Source: Apostichopus japonicus (Eukaryota > Echinodermata > Holothuroidea > Aspidochirotida > Stichopodidae). Taken from it: 64,000 bases of DNA. Positions 1-10,699 of this stretch are shown one piece after another; position 1 is the stretch's first letter, and each line of letters opens with the position of its first letter. The translations under genes were made by a program, and so were the position numbers. The stretch spans positions 12,816,678-12,880,677 of the forward strand of contig NC_092579.1 in NCBI RefSeq assembly GCF_037975245.1, read 5' to 3'. The notes beneath the pieces are model-generated. The model saw only the letters and a program-made list of their open reading frames with translations. It had not been told where the DNA came from and did no database searches.

Positions 1-614
1 ATATGACATTTGTCTGTAAAATGCTCCCATCTTTTCGGTAAAATAAACCGTCGTCTGGACCATTGTTCAGGTACGTCATCTCCAATGCTTTTCATATAGG
101 AGAGTCCTGTGTAAGCCCATCGCTTTCAATAAAACTGGACCAGCAGCAAGCATGTCAGCTTGTAGTGTGTCTTCTATCTACAGTTTTAATAGTTGACTTA
201 ACCAATCATTAATTGCATTTGACAAGTTATTGTAATTTGCAACCATTGTAGCTAAATAAAATTAAGAGAAAATTGAAGCTGGTTTTCTGTGTTTTTTGTT
301 TTCCTAACCTTTACTTTCCTTTCAATTTCACTAAATTTCTTGACCTCGTTTGCTGTTTCTGACTTCAAATGACTCAACAGAGAGACGATTGACATGCACA
401 TGATCAGGTAGACAAATACAAGAAACTGTAAACCCTATTCCCTCTCCTCCCACCCCCCCCCCCCTTCTTCAACCTGTGATTAAGACCCCCATAGAACAAA
501 CAAATTCATACGCAGGAGAGAATTAACCGGCAAGATATGTGAATATAGAAAGATTTTCCAGGAAAAAGTTAAACGCACAACCTTCATGATATCTGTGTGA
601 TTCTTTGAAATGCC
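1..614. other. Intergenic, no gene recognised
   Basis: No coding region, RNA gene or mobile element is recognisable here. The only simple-sequence feature is a poly-C run near 452-466. Short open frames on the minus strand (480-729) have no recognisable domain and overlap the MITE that follows. Confidence 0.6.
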
Positions 615-1037
615 TATGGTTGGCCACAATGGACAAAAATGGTTGCCGGATGAGGCTGAATTGTTGTCGGGAGTGATCATATGCAGACATATACTCCTGC
701 ATTCTCATTGGTCGAATACATGTTAGCATTAAATTGAATGTATGTCAGCATTAAATCGAATATATGCTGACATTAACTCGAATGTATGTTAGCATTAAAT
801 CGCATATATGCTATCATAAAATCGATTGTATGCCCTCATAAAATCGATTTTTATGCCAGCATTAATTTTAATATATGCCAACATTAATTCGAAGATATCT
901 CTGTATGAATTCGAATTTGTGTCCACATGAAATCCATTTTTATGTCAATATTTAAAATTGCCTCCTGATTGGCTCAGAATTAAATCGAATTTATGTCGGC
1001 ATAAATTCCCGAATTTTGTCCACTATGGCCAACCACA
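615..1037. mobile_element. MITE with 21-bp inverted ends and internal 22-bp array (family I, copy A)
   Basis: The ends form an inverted repeat: GGTTGGCCACAATGGACAAAA at 618-638 pairs with the complement of 1014-1034 with two mismatches, and the similarity reaches about 615 and 1037. The flanking hexamers AATGCC and AACGTC match at four of six bases, so the target-site duplication is decayed. The middle (about 728-905) is eight or so degenerate copies of a 22-bp unit with core ATTAAATCGAATATATG. The ends and the 22-bp core resemble the element at 22612-23060. There is no transposase frame, so it is non-autonomous. Confidence 0.7.
728..905. repeat. 22-bp degenerate tandem array inside MITE copy A
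   Basis: Successive units begin ATTAAATTGAATGTATG, ATTAAATCGAATATATG, ATTAACTCGAATGTATG and so on, spaced 22-23 bp. Divergence rises toward the right end. The same period and core occur in the MITE at 22612-23060. Confidence 0.7.
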
Positions 1038-1132
1038 AACGTCACTTATAGTTGTATACATACATATTTTCCGACGTGCGCCCTCTTCTAAAGCTAATGC
1101 CACTGGTAACCCAACCTATTAGTGCCTGTGAT

Positions 1133-1539
1133 CATAGGCGTACGGGACCATTTCAGTTTGGGTGGTCAGAAATTTTTGTGCCCGAAAGTTCCCGTGACAC
1201 TATCTTATATACACTCATGTCGGGGATGTCCAGGTATACAGTTGACAAGTTAGAAAAAAATTTGATCTTGCGAAAAGCGTGGTAGCCCAGATGAGCTGCG
1301 CTTACGGTGGTGTTACATGTAAATATTCGGGCATCATGATGCTAATTAAGAAAATCATGGAATTTTCGGGCAAAAATTTGAAAAAGATTCGGGCAAGCTA
1401 CTGCATATTTATATATATATTTATATTTTTTTTTCTCCTCTTAGGCTGCCCGAATTTTTCAGGACTTTTGCCCGAATGTCTTGTCCTCTGGAAATTTGGG
1501 GGCAGTCTGCCCCCCCCCCCCCCGCCTCGTACGCCTATG
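1133..1539. mobile_element. hAT-like MITE (family II, copy D)
   Basis: Terminal inverted repeats CATAGGCGTAC (1133-1143) and GTACGCCTATG (1529-1539) are flanked by CCTGTGAT (1125-1132) and CCTGCGAT (1540-1547). This is an 8-bp target duplication with one mismatch, as hAT superfamily transposons make. The interior has recurring CCCGAA / TTCGGGC motifs and a poly-C run near the right end, shared in inverse order with the element at 9364-9851. No transposase is encoded, so it is non-autonomous. Confidence 0.72.
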
Positions 1540-1547
1540 CCTGCGAT

Positions 1548-2267
1548 ATAACACTACTGAATGTTTTGAAACATTAAAGAAATAACTTGAACAGATATAT
1601 TGTTTAAGTTTCTATGTGTTAGCACATGATTTACAATATTTCATGTCTTCTAAATGTTTAGATAACAGTAAAAAAAAATAGATACATGTTTTCTTTATTA
1701 TTGGCTATAAATTTTCATTGCCATACAGTGACGAAAATGTTTGTGCTGATCTACATACTACGCTTTCATCTCCGTTCCATGTCTCGGGAACTAAACGATA
1801 GCGAACGAGTATAACTATAGCCTATGTATCATCGATTAAATCCGCAGGATTTAAACCGGGTGATGTCCCAGTCCCCTCCCCCTCCCTCCGTCCCCTCGTC
1901 GAGTCGAGGGCGCCACACTTACACAGGGTGTTACACAGGTGTAGGAGCCTGGGGGAACTGGTGCACGTGCCCCCTCCCCCCCCACTTTTTCCATAATATC
2001 AAATGTGCCCTACTGGCAAATAAAATGTGCCCCTTTGATGGAGAATTGTCTTTTAGATATCATAAGCCTTTGTTAATTTTAATATTTAGTTTTAGTCTGA
2101 ACATGCTAAGAATTTAACAGAGGTTGCTAAAGACTTTTGTTTAAGGAATGAACACAGGAGGATTTTTTTTGGAAAATTCTTAAATTATGGATGGACAGAA
2201 GTACAGATGTAGGTTGATAGAGTCACGTGCACCATAATAGTATTGATAACATACTAACACATCATGT
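1548..2267. other. Intergenic, no gene recognised
   Basis: I see only short C-rich patches (about 1872-1900 and 1971-1983) and no domain, RNA gene or mobile-element end. Confidence 0.5.
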
Positions 2268-2296
2268 ATGTATGTATGTATGTATGTATGTATATG
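2268..2296. repeat. TATG microsatellite
   Basis: About seven tandem ATGT/TATG tetranucleotides lie directly left of the long perfect hairpin at 2298-2427. Confidence 0.85.
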
Positions 2297-2297
2297 T

Positions 2298-2427
2298 GAT
2301 CTTCCCGCAAGCAGGAACTCGCGAAAGAAGCCATGGAGGCTTGTAGACTCGCAAGCTGACCGAAGCCAGCTTGCGAGTCTACAAGCCTCCATGGCTTCTT
2401 TCGCGAGTTCCTGCTTGCGGGAAGATC
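2298..2427. repeat. Perfect long inverted repeat (61-bp arms, 8-bp spacer)
   Basis: Bases 2298-2358 are the exact reverse complement of 2367-2427, leaving the spacer ACCGAAGC. The arms begin and end with GATC and are GC-richer than their surroundings. Just to the right, the 15-mer TGCGGGAAGATCATA occurs twice in tandem (2416-2445), the first copy running out of the right arm. No similar sequence was seen elsewhere in the window. It could be a young foldback element, a long-hairpin RNA source, or an assembly or library artefact. The perfection of the arms argues for recent origin. Confidence 0.85.
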
Positions 2428-2445
2428 ATATGCGGGAAGATCATA

Positions 2446-3480
2446 TGGCCGGTGTGTATCGGTTTATAGCATAACGAGTGGTAGTTGTGGAATAAGAAAG
2501 TGCCCCTCTGATGTTGTGCCCCCTCCACTTTTTGGAAGTTTCCTACCCCCTGGTGGTAAACAGTTTTCCAAATTATTATTCTTTCGTAAATTATAGAATG
2601 CGCGCGTATCATCCAAATTTTTAACCAATAAACGTCCAAGCTCGAAGCAGACTATCATACAATACGCGATTTACTATCTAGTATTTGGCCTTTTGTTTAC
2701 AATTTTGCGAATTTACGAAATCGTGGGAAATAAGATACTTCCAGCAGTTGTGATAATATGACGTTGTTTTACTTATCAATGATGGAGATCATTTAGGCCG
2801 ACAGGCCAGACTGTATCTAGACGATTATGTTGGTAGTACTATACGAAGTATAGGAACTAATATTGTAAGGCTTTATCAGTCCTTGTGCAACAGTCCGAAA
2901 CACGAAATTATCTTGTATATCATAATGCAGGCTATTTTTAAGTTGTAGTTCAACTTGCATTATCCGCCAGATAACGATCTGTTTACTTTGGTTCCATATG
3001 AAATCAATTCAATCCACATTTCCCAGCCCGGAGAAGGACTGTAAAAAGTTTTATCGCGATGGAATTGACAAGCTGTAAAATCTACCACCTTTTTTATTCG
3101 ATATCAGTGTGCCCTACAGAATAATAGCGGAAACGATTTACCTATATTTGGTAAAATCAAGTTGATTAAATACCAGCCTGGTGTTTGTTTCCCTGTCAGA
3201 TGTAATAAATATTGAAGGAGCTTGACGACTTTTTGGAGAATACCTCTACCCCGCCTCATTTATCGGAATAGAAATAAACTTAACAAATTTAACAGGTGTT
3301 GCTGTTATCTCATTTCTTCAGAGGAATGTGTCAGGTGGTGGTGGTGGGAGAGGGGGGCGTGTCCCAAGATTGGTGGTTATACGTGACGGGATTATTTTTC
3401 GACGGTTTTTCCTGAACCTCCCTTGGTTCTATTCACACCGCATAAGTATTTTAGGGTACAAGAATTGAAAGAGTTGATTC
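2446..3480. other. Intergenic, nothing recognised
   Basis: AT-rich unique-looking sequence. No frame of useful length, no RNA gene and no repeat ends were found. Confidence 0.5.
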
Positions 3481-3545
3481 TAGGGTACAAGAGTCTATAT
3501 TCCTGAGGATATATCCTCATGAATATAGACTCTTACCCTAAAATC
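3480..3545. repeat. Imperfect hairpin
   Basis: AAGAGTCTATATTC and its reverse complement GAATATAGACTCTT flank a centre containing the self-complementary GAGGATATATCCTC. The outer arms read TAGGGTA and TACCCTA. A second TAGGGTACAAGA copy lies about 35 bp upstream as a direct repeat. Function is unknown. Confidence 0.65.
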
Positions 3546-4549
3546 TATGAGTTTATAGGTAGACTCAAGCTGTTGGTGCAGACGTATAACCGAGGAAACG
3601 AACTCGTGATAGACGGTAATTTGAACCTATGACTATATTGTCTGTCACACTCAGAATCTCATGTACTTCGGGCTTTGCGATCAGGGGGCGTAACCATATG
3701 GGGTGTAGGGAGAAAAACACATCCAACCATGCATATATGTTAGTGACTTTCAAAGAAGAAAAATACCGGAAATGAACAAGACGATATGTTCCCGGTTTAT
3801 AAAGTGTTTGAAGGGGTGAAGTTTTTTCAGAGCGAAGGTTGTCGAAAAAGTACCGCTGGTCGATAAAATTCTCCTTTGTTCGGAACAGAAAATCATGCGG
3901 CGATCAAGTTTATCGGACTGTCATGTAGGCTCATGCTCTCCAGGTTTGTCGGGACAATCATACATTTGTAAATAATGTCAGCACCCTCACCCTCTCTCAC
4001 GCAACAGACGGCCTTATATTCACCCCCCCCCCCTACGATCTCTCTCCACCTCACGCTCCACCCCTCACCCTCCGTGATGCAACGGAGAACTAATGTAACA
4101 AGCGAGGATAAAGGAAATCAGGACCGGGTACGAATTGTGGCGAAGGGCAAATATGCATTGATAATGATAGGGGAGAGACAATTTCCCCGAAAGATGAAAC
4201 AGACTTGGCCAAGTCTAGAGAATAACGGCGTATTGTCACATACATCGTCTCTACACTGTTTGTACTGCGCACCGTTCTTTCTTACTATGCAACCTTTTTG
4301 ACCTTCTTTTAAAACCGAGTCGACCTGATTGTCAGTTGCACAAAGCAGGTTTGATCTCTAACTTTTCAAATTTTATTTGTATTGCCGAACCCGGCACCCA
4401 CGCTTCCCTTTATAATATTTGTACTTGTTCATCAACACTGTGAAATACACAACCAAGCCGTGCAGCCTGCAAGCAGGGAGTTGTTCCATGATAGCAACTC
4501 CTAGCCTGCAAGTGACATGGGTCAGACAGACGATAACAATAAAACACAT
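3546..4549. other. Intergenic, no gene recognised
   Basis: Contains a C-rich patch near 4023-4033. A 108-codon frame at 3975-4301 is proline/serine-rich from low-complexity sequence and has no domain, so I do not call it a gene. Confidence 0.5.
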
Positions 4550-4975
4550 TAGATTAGAAGTCAAGTGAATTAGTTCAACATATTGAACGTAACTGAATGG
4601 AATCATCGAAACCCTCAATAACGTGACCTCATTAGTCATATGGGTTCAGATTGAACTATACATATTAGCGCGGTGTTTTTTTTTTGTTTTTTTTTAAGAA
4701 AACATGCATGTCAAGGGGCAACCTTTTTTAACTTGGAGAGGAGGGGAGTGGGGGTGGGGGAGTGGGGGAGTGGGGGAGTGGAGAAGTGGGGGTTGGGGAA
4801 GAACACATTAGAGAAGAAGTAAATGGAATTGGTTGAACATACATGAATGTCGAATGGAGTCATCAACAACCTCAATAACTTGACAACATTAGCCATATGG
4901 GTTCACATTAAATAATAAATCTTAGTGCGATGTTTCTTCTAAGAACTACATGTTCGGGCGCAACCATTTTCTTGA
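4550..4975. repeat. Diverged tandem duplication, two units of about 255 bp
   Basis: Segment 4550-4735 and segment 4805-4975 share the ordered blocks AATGGAATCAT / AATGGAGTCAT, CCTCAATAAC, CATATGGGTTCA and GCAACC. A purine-rich stretch (GGGGGAGTGG repeats, 4736-4800) separates the two. No coding capacity was seen. Confidence 0.65.
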
Positions 4976-5015
4976 AACAATGTTAAAGAATGTTTTATTG
5001 CTGAGGCTTACATAC

Positions 5016-5020
<5 letters not shown>

Positions 5021-5073
<53 letters not shown>
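5021..5073. repeat. (AT)n microsatellite
   Basis: An uninterrupted AT dinucleotide tract of about 53 bp. Confidence 0.95.
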
Positions 5074-5077
<4 letters not shown>

Positions 5078-5084
5078 GTTGCGG

Positions 5085-5155
5085 TTTTTGCTCGGTTCTT
5101 CTTCGGTGCATGATCACCGAAAGTGACAAGGAGAGGCAGGAATTGAAGCTATTGT
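5085..5155. repeat. Dispersed repeat, copy 1
   Basis: The block around GTGCATGATCACCGAAAGTG (from about 5106) and the following ACAAGGAG...AGGAATTGAA recurs at about 58325-58368 in intron 18. It is probably a fragment of a dispersed element whose full extent cannot be set from two copies. Confidence 0.6.
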
Positions 5156-5159
5156 ATTG

Positions 5160-7379
5160 ACAAACTAACATTGATAAAGTTTTCATTAGTGCATCGTTCT
5201 GGCGCTTGTAAGACTCCACGTTATTCTGTAACACGTTATTCTGGGGGGGGGGGGGGTGTTAAACCTAGGTTAGTGAATGGGTATTTATCGGTGGGATAAA
5301 GATAATCCCCAAACATTTAATTTTAATGCACCGCCGAAAATTGTTCAAATTTTGTTTTTAAATATGTTCGGGAGGCTTATATTGACCTTGGCAATAATAA
5401 TGATAATTATTAAAGACCTTTTATAATGCTCCTTTTATGGGAGATTGTGGTCACTATGTTGCGAAATATACATGCATTGAGTCTTAAAGCAAACATTAAC
5501 TTACGTTTTAAAATGCGTTCGCAAACGTCCAGCTCCATTATAAAGATCGCTATCTATTTTCACATCCGCATTCCTTGCCGAAAGCGTAGACATGGATATG
5601 ACCTGGAAAAGCGGAGAGGGTCGATAGAAAACGGAGAGAATTATGTTAACTGCACTTTTTAAAAGTTTCGTATTTTGTTAAATAAATATGAACAGGTCAC
5701 TTTACACGTCTGACGCCCTATAATCCCAGACAATGTAAACAAAAGGCCTATTTAAGCACTTCTATACCATCATATAGAAATTATACTCCTTTACAAGTCT
5801 TTAGAAGTCACTCCTACTCACAAGATAATACACAGGATTTATTCATTTGCCGTTGACTTTACAGGCACTTGATCCATTGTTATAGGGTGTACACACCACA
5901 ACTTTTCAACCGCACATAAATGCAATTGTATTTATTAACAAAAACCTTGACGGTAGGTCTAATAACAAACCTAAATATTTGTTTTGTTTTCTTGAGGGAA
6001 AAAATCAACCTCTCCCCCCCCCCCACCCCACCCTCCTACATGGGAGTCGCTTCAAAGCTCTCAGGGACACGCAGGCTCTTTGCAGTTCTCAAAACCCTGG
6101 ATCCGCCCTGGTGGTATCAAATGTGACTGTTTTTTTACATGTATGATTAACTTTTTATAACCTGTCCGACTTGTAACCGAGTCTGAATTTCCTCAAGGAC
6201 ATGCCCACATCACTGTTCATAATGGTTATTAATATTTAGGGCAATTTTTTTATGTCTTAAAATTCCTGTTTCGTTTTATCACTTTGTGTGTGTGTGCGCG
6301 TGTGTGTGTGTAAAAGAGACTTTTTTGTCAGTAGTATTCTAACCTTGCTAAAGGATTTTCTTATATGTGCTCGATCATGCGAAATGAAGTTACCAGTACA
6401 CTTTCAATCAAACCGATCAACCAGTAGCTTCTCTGAATAGTTTTTCATCCAAATTCAATACACCTAAAACAGCAGCTACGGTATTCAACCTGACTCTGTT
6501 GCAAGGCATTGTCACAACTTTTACGTGTAGCTATAACCGGCTGCCACCCATTTTGCAAGCCATAGACCCGGTTCTGAACTCCTGTTCTTATGAGTAGATT
6601 AGATCGCATTACAAGTGATCGATAACACGCTTTGATCCCGGCGGGCGCATCCACACTTATATACTATAGCTCATACTCTGATCCTCCCTGCATGTGCGCA
6701 GATCCTGGTGGGCACAGCCGGACGCGTCCCCATCAACCTTTTCAGTGGTGGGGACATGATATACCGTGTCCCCACCACAGCAGTTCTCATTTTATTACAT
6801 TTATCCACAGTTGTTAGATATTGGACGGAAATCGCATTTACGGCAGTCTTTAATTGTTTTCTGGGAGAGGACCCCAGACCCATCGTATACAAAATCTGCT
6901 TGGATTATTTGTCCCCTGATTTTTTTTTTCTGCAGCCGTCCATGTATTTCCCCAAAGTAAATTTCTAAGCCATGAGATCTAAAACTCGTTTCGAGCACAG
7001 GATCTGATCATGACCAAGGATCTAGTAAAAACTATGCGTTCGTTATAGCTTTATCGGTAAGTTGTATTCAAGGTTATAATTACACTTAAAGGAGAAGTTG
7101 ACATCTTAATCATTGTGCTGCACTCAAGAGTGTCCAAGTGATTACGACTATAGATTCCCTTTATAAGACAAAGGGACACAATTACTGTTGATATTATTAA
7201 TGCAGGTTAAAGCGTCTGGGGGACACATTTTGACAGAATCTTCATAACGTGATGGTTATTCTTTCGCTATACAGTCATCCTCCCTTGACTTAAACTAATA
7301 AGATAAGAGATTGTGTCTCTGTATGATCGGTAACAATGACATTCTATACTTCTTACAATGTGTGACATTGTTGGAAGAC
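5160..7379. other. Intergenic, simple repeats only
   Basis: Holds a poly-G run (5245-5257), a poly-C run (about 6013-6024), a GT-rich microsatellite (about 6287-6312) and a small perfect hairpin, GTGGTGGGGACA (6745-6756) pairing with TGTCCCCACCAC (6767-6778). No gene is recognisable. Confidence 0.5.
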
Positions 7380-7382
7380 TAA

Positions 7383-7787
7383 AGGCCCGGTCACACTACA
7401 GCGATATTTTATCGGAATACGGTCCGATTTTTCCGATTTTAGGCCGAAGAGTGAGGTTTGTGGTAGTGAATGTAATGAACGCAGTGGAATATTCGAATAC
7501 CTACTCCAAATCTGAGGGGTTCTGGAACGGACTACATTCTGAAGTGACGTCACATCGAAAAACGATAAAAATCGTAAGAGAAATCGGATAGCTATCGGAT
7601 AAAAGGAAACGGAGTCAATATCAAAAGTTAGGAGAGGGCTATTCCACATCGGAATGGCTCAACAGATAGCAAATCAGGTCCTTTATCACTGTGGCTAGAA
7701 GACCCGAACGAAAAACTGGCAGTTTCGATTCCTCCGGGAAAATCGGATAGTATTCCGATAAAAAATCGGTATAGTGTGACCGGGCCT
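7383..7787. mobile_element. MITE, PIF/Harbinger-like
   Basis: The inverted ends are AGGCCCGGTCACACTA (7383 onward) and TAGTGTGACCGGGCCT (ending 7787). They continue inward as CGATATTTTATCGGAATAC on the left and GTATTCCGATAAAAAATCGG on the right. TAA flanks both sides (7380-7382 and 7788-7790), which fits the 3-bp TWA target duplication of PIF/Harbinger elements. No transposase frame is present. The superfamily call rests only on the 3-bp duplication. Confidence 0.65.
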
Positions 7788-7790
7788 TAA

Positions 7791-8684
7791 AGCTGCAAAT
7801 AAATCGCGTTTCAACTCAGTGAATATTGCTTCACGGTATATCTATGCTTGCTGAAAGGCGTAGGATGATTTTTGTATTTTTGATTTGAAAAATCGAGAGG
7901 GGGGGGGGGGGCGTTAACTGTAATTGATTACAGGGCCCACTAGAGGGAGGCGAGGGGGGGGTCTGGAGGGGTGCCAATTGGAACGTCTTTTGTGGAGATT
8001 TTCAAGCAAAATTGAATTACTTTGAAATGTCGTCTCTGTTGCTTGTCCGTATAACGTTCTACTACCATTTCCAGCGCATTCACTCGTTCATTAATACAAC
8101 AGGCTTGTATTGAATACGAACACCGCTCGTTTCTACTTGCCATGTCAATAAAGAAAACGTCGTTAGAAAGTCATTGTAGCAACTATTTGTTCTGGCTCGT
8201 AAGCCGGTTTTCTAACCACTGATATAAAAAAAACCAAGAAGAATCTGTTAGTATAATCCACAAGAACGTCTGTCTGTTATAAGCTTAAAATTGGCAAGTA
8301 TGTTAGAAAACCTTTGCTCGGCGATTTCTTTTAGCTCAGCCACGTGATATTGAAATGTAATGTAAATAGACCGAATGTATTCGTTGTGTACAAAACTGCT
8401 TATGGTTAAATTTTAATTGGCTAAAAACACTTGAAATTTCCAAATAAAAAAGCATTGTTCAACATTTTTTTCTCTTCTAAGATTCCGCTTTGACTCACAG
8501 CTCGCCCATGTACATTTATAATGAAACTTTTTTCCCCTTCTTTTTTTACTATCTTCTTTTTTTGTTTTTCACACCCAACGTCTACGTTCGAGCGTTTTCT
8601 GTGGAAAGAAATGCAAGCTTTATCCATATAAGAGGAAGCCTTTAGGGGACGGGGAGGGACGGGGCATTGTTAACTGATGCTCAT
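7791..8684. other. Intergenic, no gene recognised
   Basis: A poly-G run lies at about 7902-7912. The rest is AT-rich unique-looking DNA. Confidence 0.5.
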
Positions 8685-8726
8685 CAGGGGCGTATCCAGG
8701 ATTTTATAACCCGGGGGGCGCGAATT

Positions 8727-8833
8727 ACTATCTAAGCGGAGCGCCACCATCGGTTGGCGAGGAGCGTAGAAGAAAATTTCTGGTTTTGATACCCCCTAGA
8801 TCACCGGAAATGGCACTTCTCGGGCTTGGAAAT
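8727..8833 (+). repeat. Dispersed ACTATCTAAGCGG module, copy 1
   Basis: Shared blocks ACTATCTAAGCGGAGCGCCA, GGAGCGTA, CCTAGATC and CCGGAAATG occur in the same order at 10002-10108 and 37824-37933. The third copy lies inside a complete hAT-like MITE, so this copy is probably part of a related element. Confidence 0.7.
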
Positions 8834-9363
8834 GACCAACCAGATGTACATTTTTGCCTGAGAACCAAGTATTTCCCAATAGTTTTTTTTTCCATCCATA
8901 ACCATTTTAAAGATTGTCACCAGTCACACATCATGTTCGACCTCATTGCAGGTCCTGTGGATCATTGCTTTTGTAGGTGATTCTACGTCACGGCCCACAA
9001 TATCCGAAAGCCCCACTTTTCAAGGTTTAAAGCCCATTATTTGTTCAGAATTTGAAAATTCACATTTCTCGTGAAGAAAATCACTTCAAAACATATACAT
9101 AATGTTGCACAAAATTCAATCTATGGACAACCAATATAGAAAAACCTTCTTGAACCCCTAACAGACAGGTCAAAATTGCTACGAGTAGAAGGAAGTATGA
9201 TGAAGAATGTTGGTCAGGAAATTTTCGAAAATTCAGACACAGTTAATTCATTGGTGTACAAATATTACAACCTCTTATAACGGCTATTATAAAACTTCGT
9301 TGAAGGAAATGAAAAATAGCAGATATTTCCGATATCAGATATTTCGAAACCGAACACTACACA

Positions 9364-9851
9364 CATAGGCGTAGGAGGCGGGGGCTGCAGCCCCCCCCCC
9401 CACCCCCCTCCCCAACCAAACTATTTCCCCTGAAAATTCGGGCAATATGCTGAGAATTTTTCGGGCACCTACTGAAAGAAAAATAAATAGCAATGATGTA
9501 GCTTAAGGAAATGAATAGTTTAAAAATGATCTCCTTGGTAATTAAAATAAAGTTCTAAGCTTGGCCGACTAATTCGCCATTAACTACTGTAAAAGAGAGT
9601 TTTGACATAATTGGACCTGTATGCTTTTTCTCCATCTACATAAGAACATTTCGTTGTTTACATTAGCATCCGGCGGTATACTGCGCAACTTTCACGGACC
9701 GTACGGTACACCATGCCATGCGATGTAATGACCGATGCTTGCTTATATGTTATTGACATTAACATCTTGAACGCGCGCGCGAAAAATTTTGGTTATATTT
9801 TTCTGGCAAGTCGTTACAGCCCCCAAATCCAATTGGCCTCCTACGCCTTTG
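9364..9851. mobile_element. hAT-like MITE (family II, copy E), nested
   Basis: Ends CATAGGCGTAGGAGGC and GCCTCCTACGCCTTTG are inverted repeats with two mismatches. The flanking 8-mers ACTACACA and ATTACACG match at six of eight bases. The interior has a poly-C run and TTCGGGC motifs as in the element at 1133-1539, but in the opposite order, so the two copies are inserted in opposite orientation. It sits within the larger block 8685-10694. Confidence 0.65.
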
Positions 9852-10001
9852 ATTACACGCATAGACAGTTTTTAGGCTGTTCATTTTTGAACATACATTT
9901 TCATGCTCACTGATATGATGTGATGTCTGCTCTTTGCTTTACAAATTCGAACAGGCGTGTAGCTTGTAATTTGCCAAGGGAGGGGCGAAGCCTGTAGGCA
10001 A

Positions 10002-10108
10002 ACTATCTAAGCGAAGCGCCACCATGAGTTTGCGCGAAGCGTACAAGAAAATTTTGGCCGAAAATGCCTCCCAGATCGCTGGAAATGACACTTCCCAGGC
10101 CTTGTAAG
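10002..10108 (+). repeat. Dispersed ACTATCTAAGCG module, copy 2
   Basis: Same ordered blocks as copies at 8727 and 37824: ACTATCTAAGCGAAGCGCCA, GAAGCGTACAAGAAAATTTT, CAGATCGCTGGAAATGAC. Confidence 0.7.
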
Positions 10109-10494
10109 TTGCATCTAAGCATTGTCTATTTTGAAATTACTAGCGATATCATAAAGAAAATTTGCTCGGGGGGGGGGGGCGGTCGCCACCTTCCCGAAAT
10201 GCGTCATGTTCCCCGACGACTCGGTCGAGTTCAAGGCCAGCCACAGTTGGTTCCATTGCACAATTGTACAATTGTTTAAGGCGTCCATACACACACGCGC
10301 ACACGCGCGTTATGATAGACCATATATAGTATATATATATATAGATACCTTAGTGAGAGAGGAAAAATGGAAACGTCAAAAATGGAGTTGTCGGTGTAAG
10401 GGGTAGGGTGAGGCGCACGTCCCCTCCGTAATCTTCGATCTGTCACTGGCTACCCTGTGTATATAATAGGGATCAGCGCTGTAATTATGACTGT

Positions 10495-10650
10495 TCCTCT
10501 TTCTCTTCCCGAGGTCTTGGCGTTTATCTTCTACTACCTCCTTTTCTCCTTTTCTCTCTTCTTTTTCTTTTCCCTTCCTTCCTCTCCTCCTTTTCTTTTT
10601 CCCCCTCTTTTTCCCTTTTTTCTTCTCTTTTTTTCTCTCCTCTTTTCCTT
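10495..10650. repeat. Pyrimidine-rich tract
   Basis: Almost only C and T over about 155 bp, without a fixed period. The 107-codon frame across it is low-complexity Phe/Leu/Ser/Pro and is not credible as a gene. Confidence 0.8.
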
Positions 10651-10699
10651 ACCCGGGGGTGCGCGCCCCCAACGCCCCCCTGGATACGCGCCTGCTCAT

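Larger units (their letters stand above)
8685..10694. mobile_element. Composite transposon-derived block with nested insertion
   Basis: The outer ends are inverted: CAGGGGCGTATCCAGG at 8685-8700 and CCTGGATACGCGCCTG at 10679-10694, both next to G/C-rich runs. CTCAT flanks both sides (8680-8684 and 10695-10699). Inside are two same-direction copies of a module starting ACTATCTAAGCG (8727 and 10002) and, between them, a complete family II MITE (9364-9851). A long pyrimidine-rich tract (about 10495-10650) precedes the right end. No transposase is recognisable. Whether this is one element or two adjacent related ones is unclear. Confidence 0.5.

Noticed and set aside
1824-2117. 97-codon frame with a Pro/Ser-rich start
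   Set aside because: Low-complexity C-rich DNA explains the composition and there is no domain.
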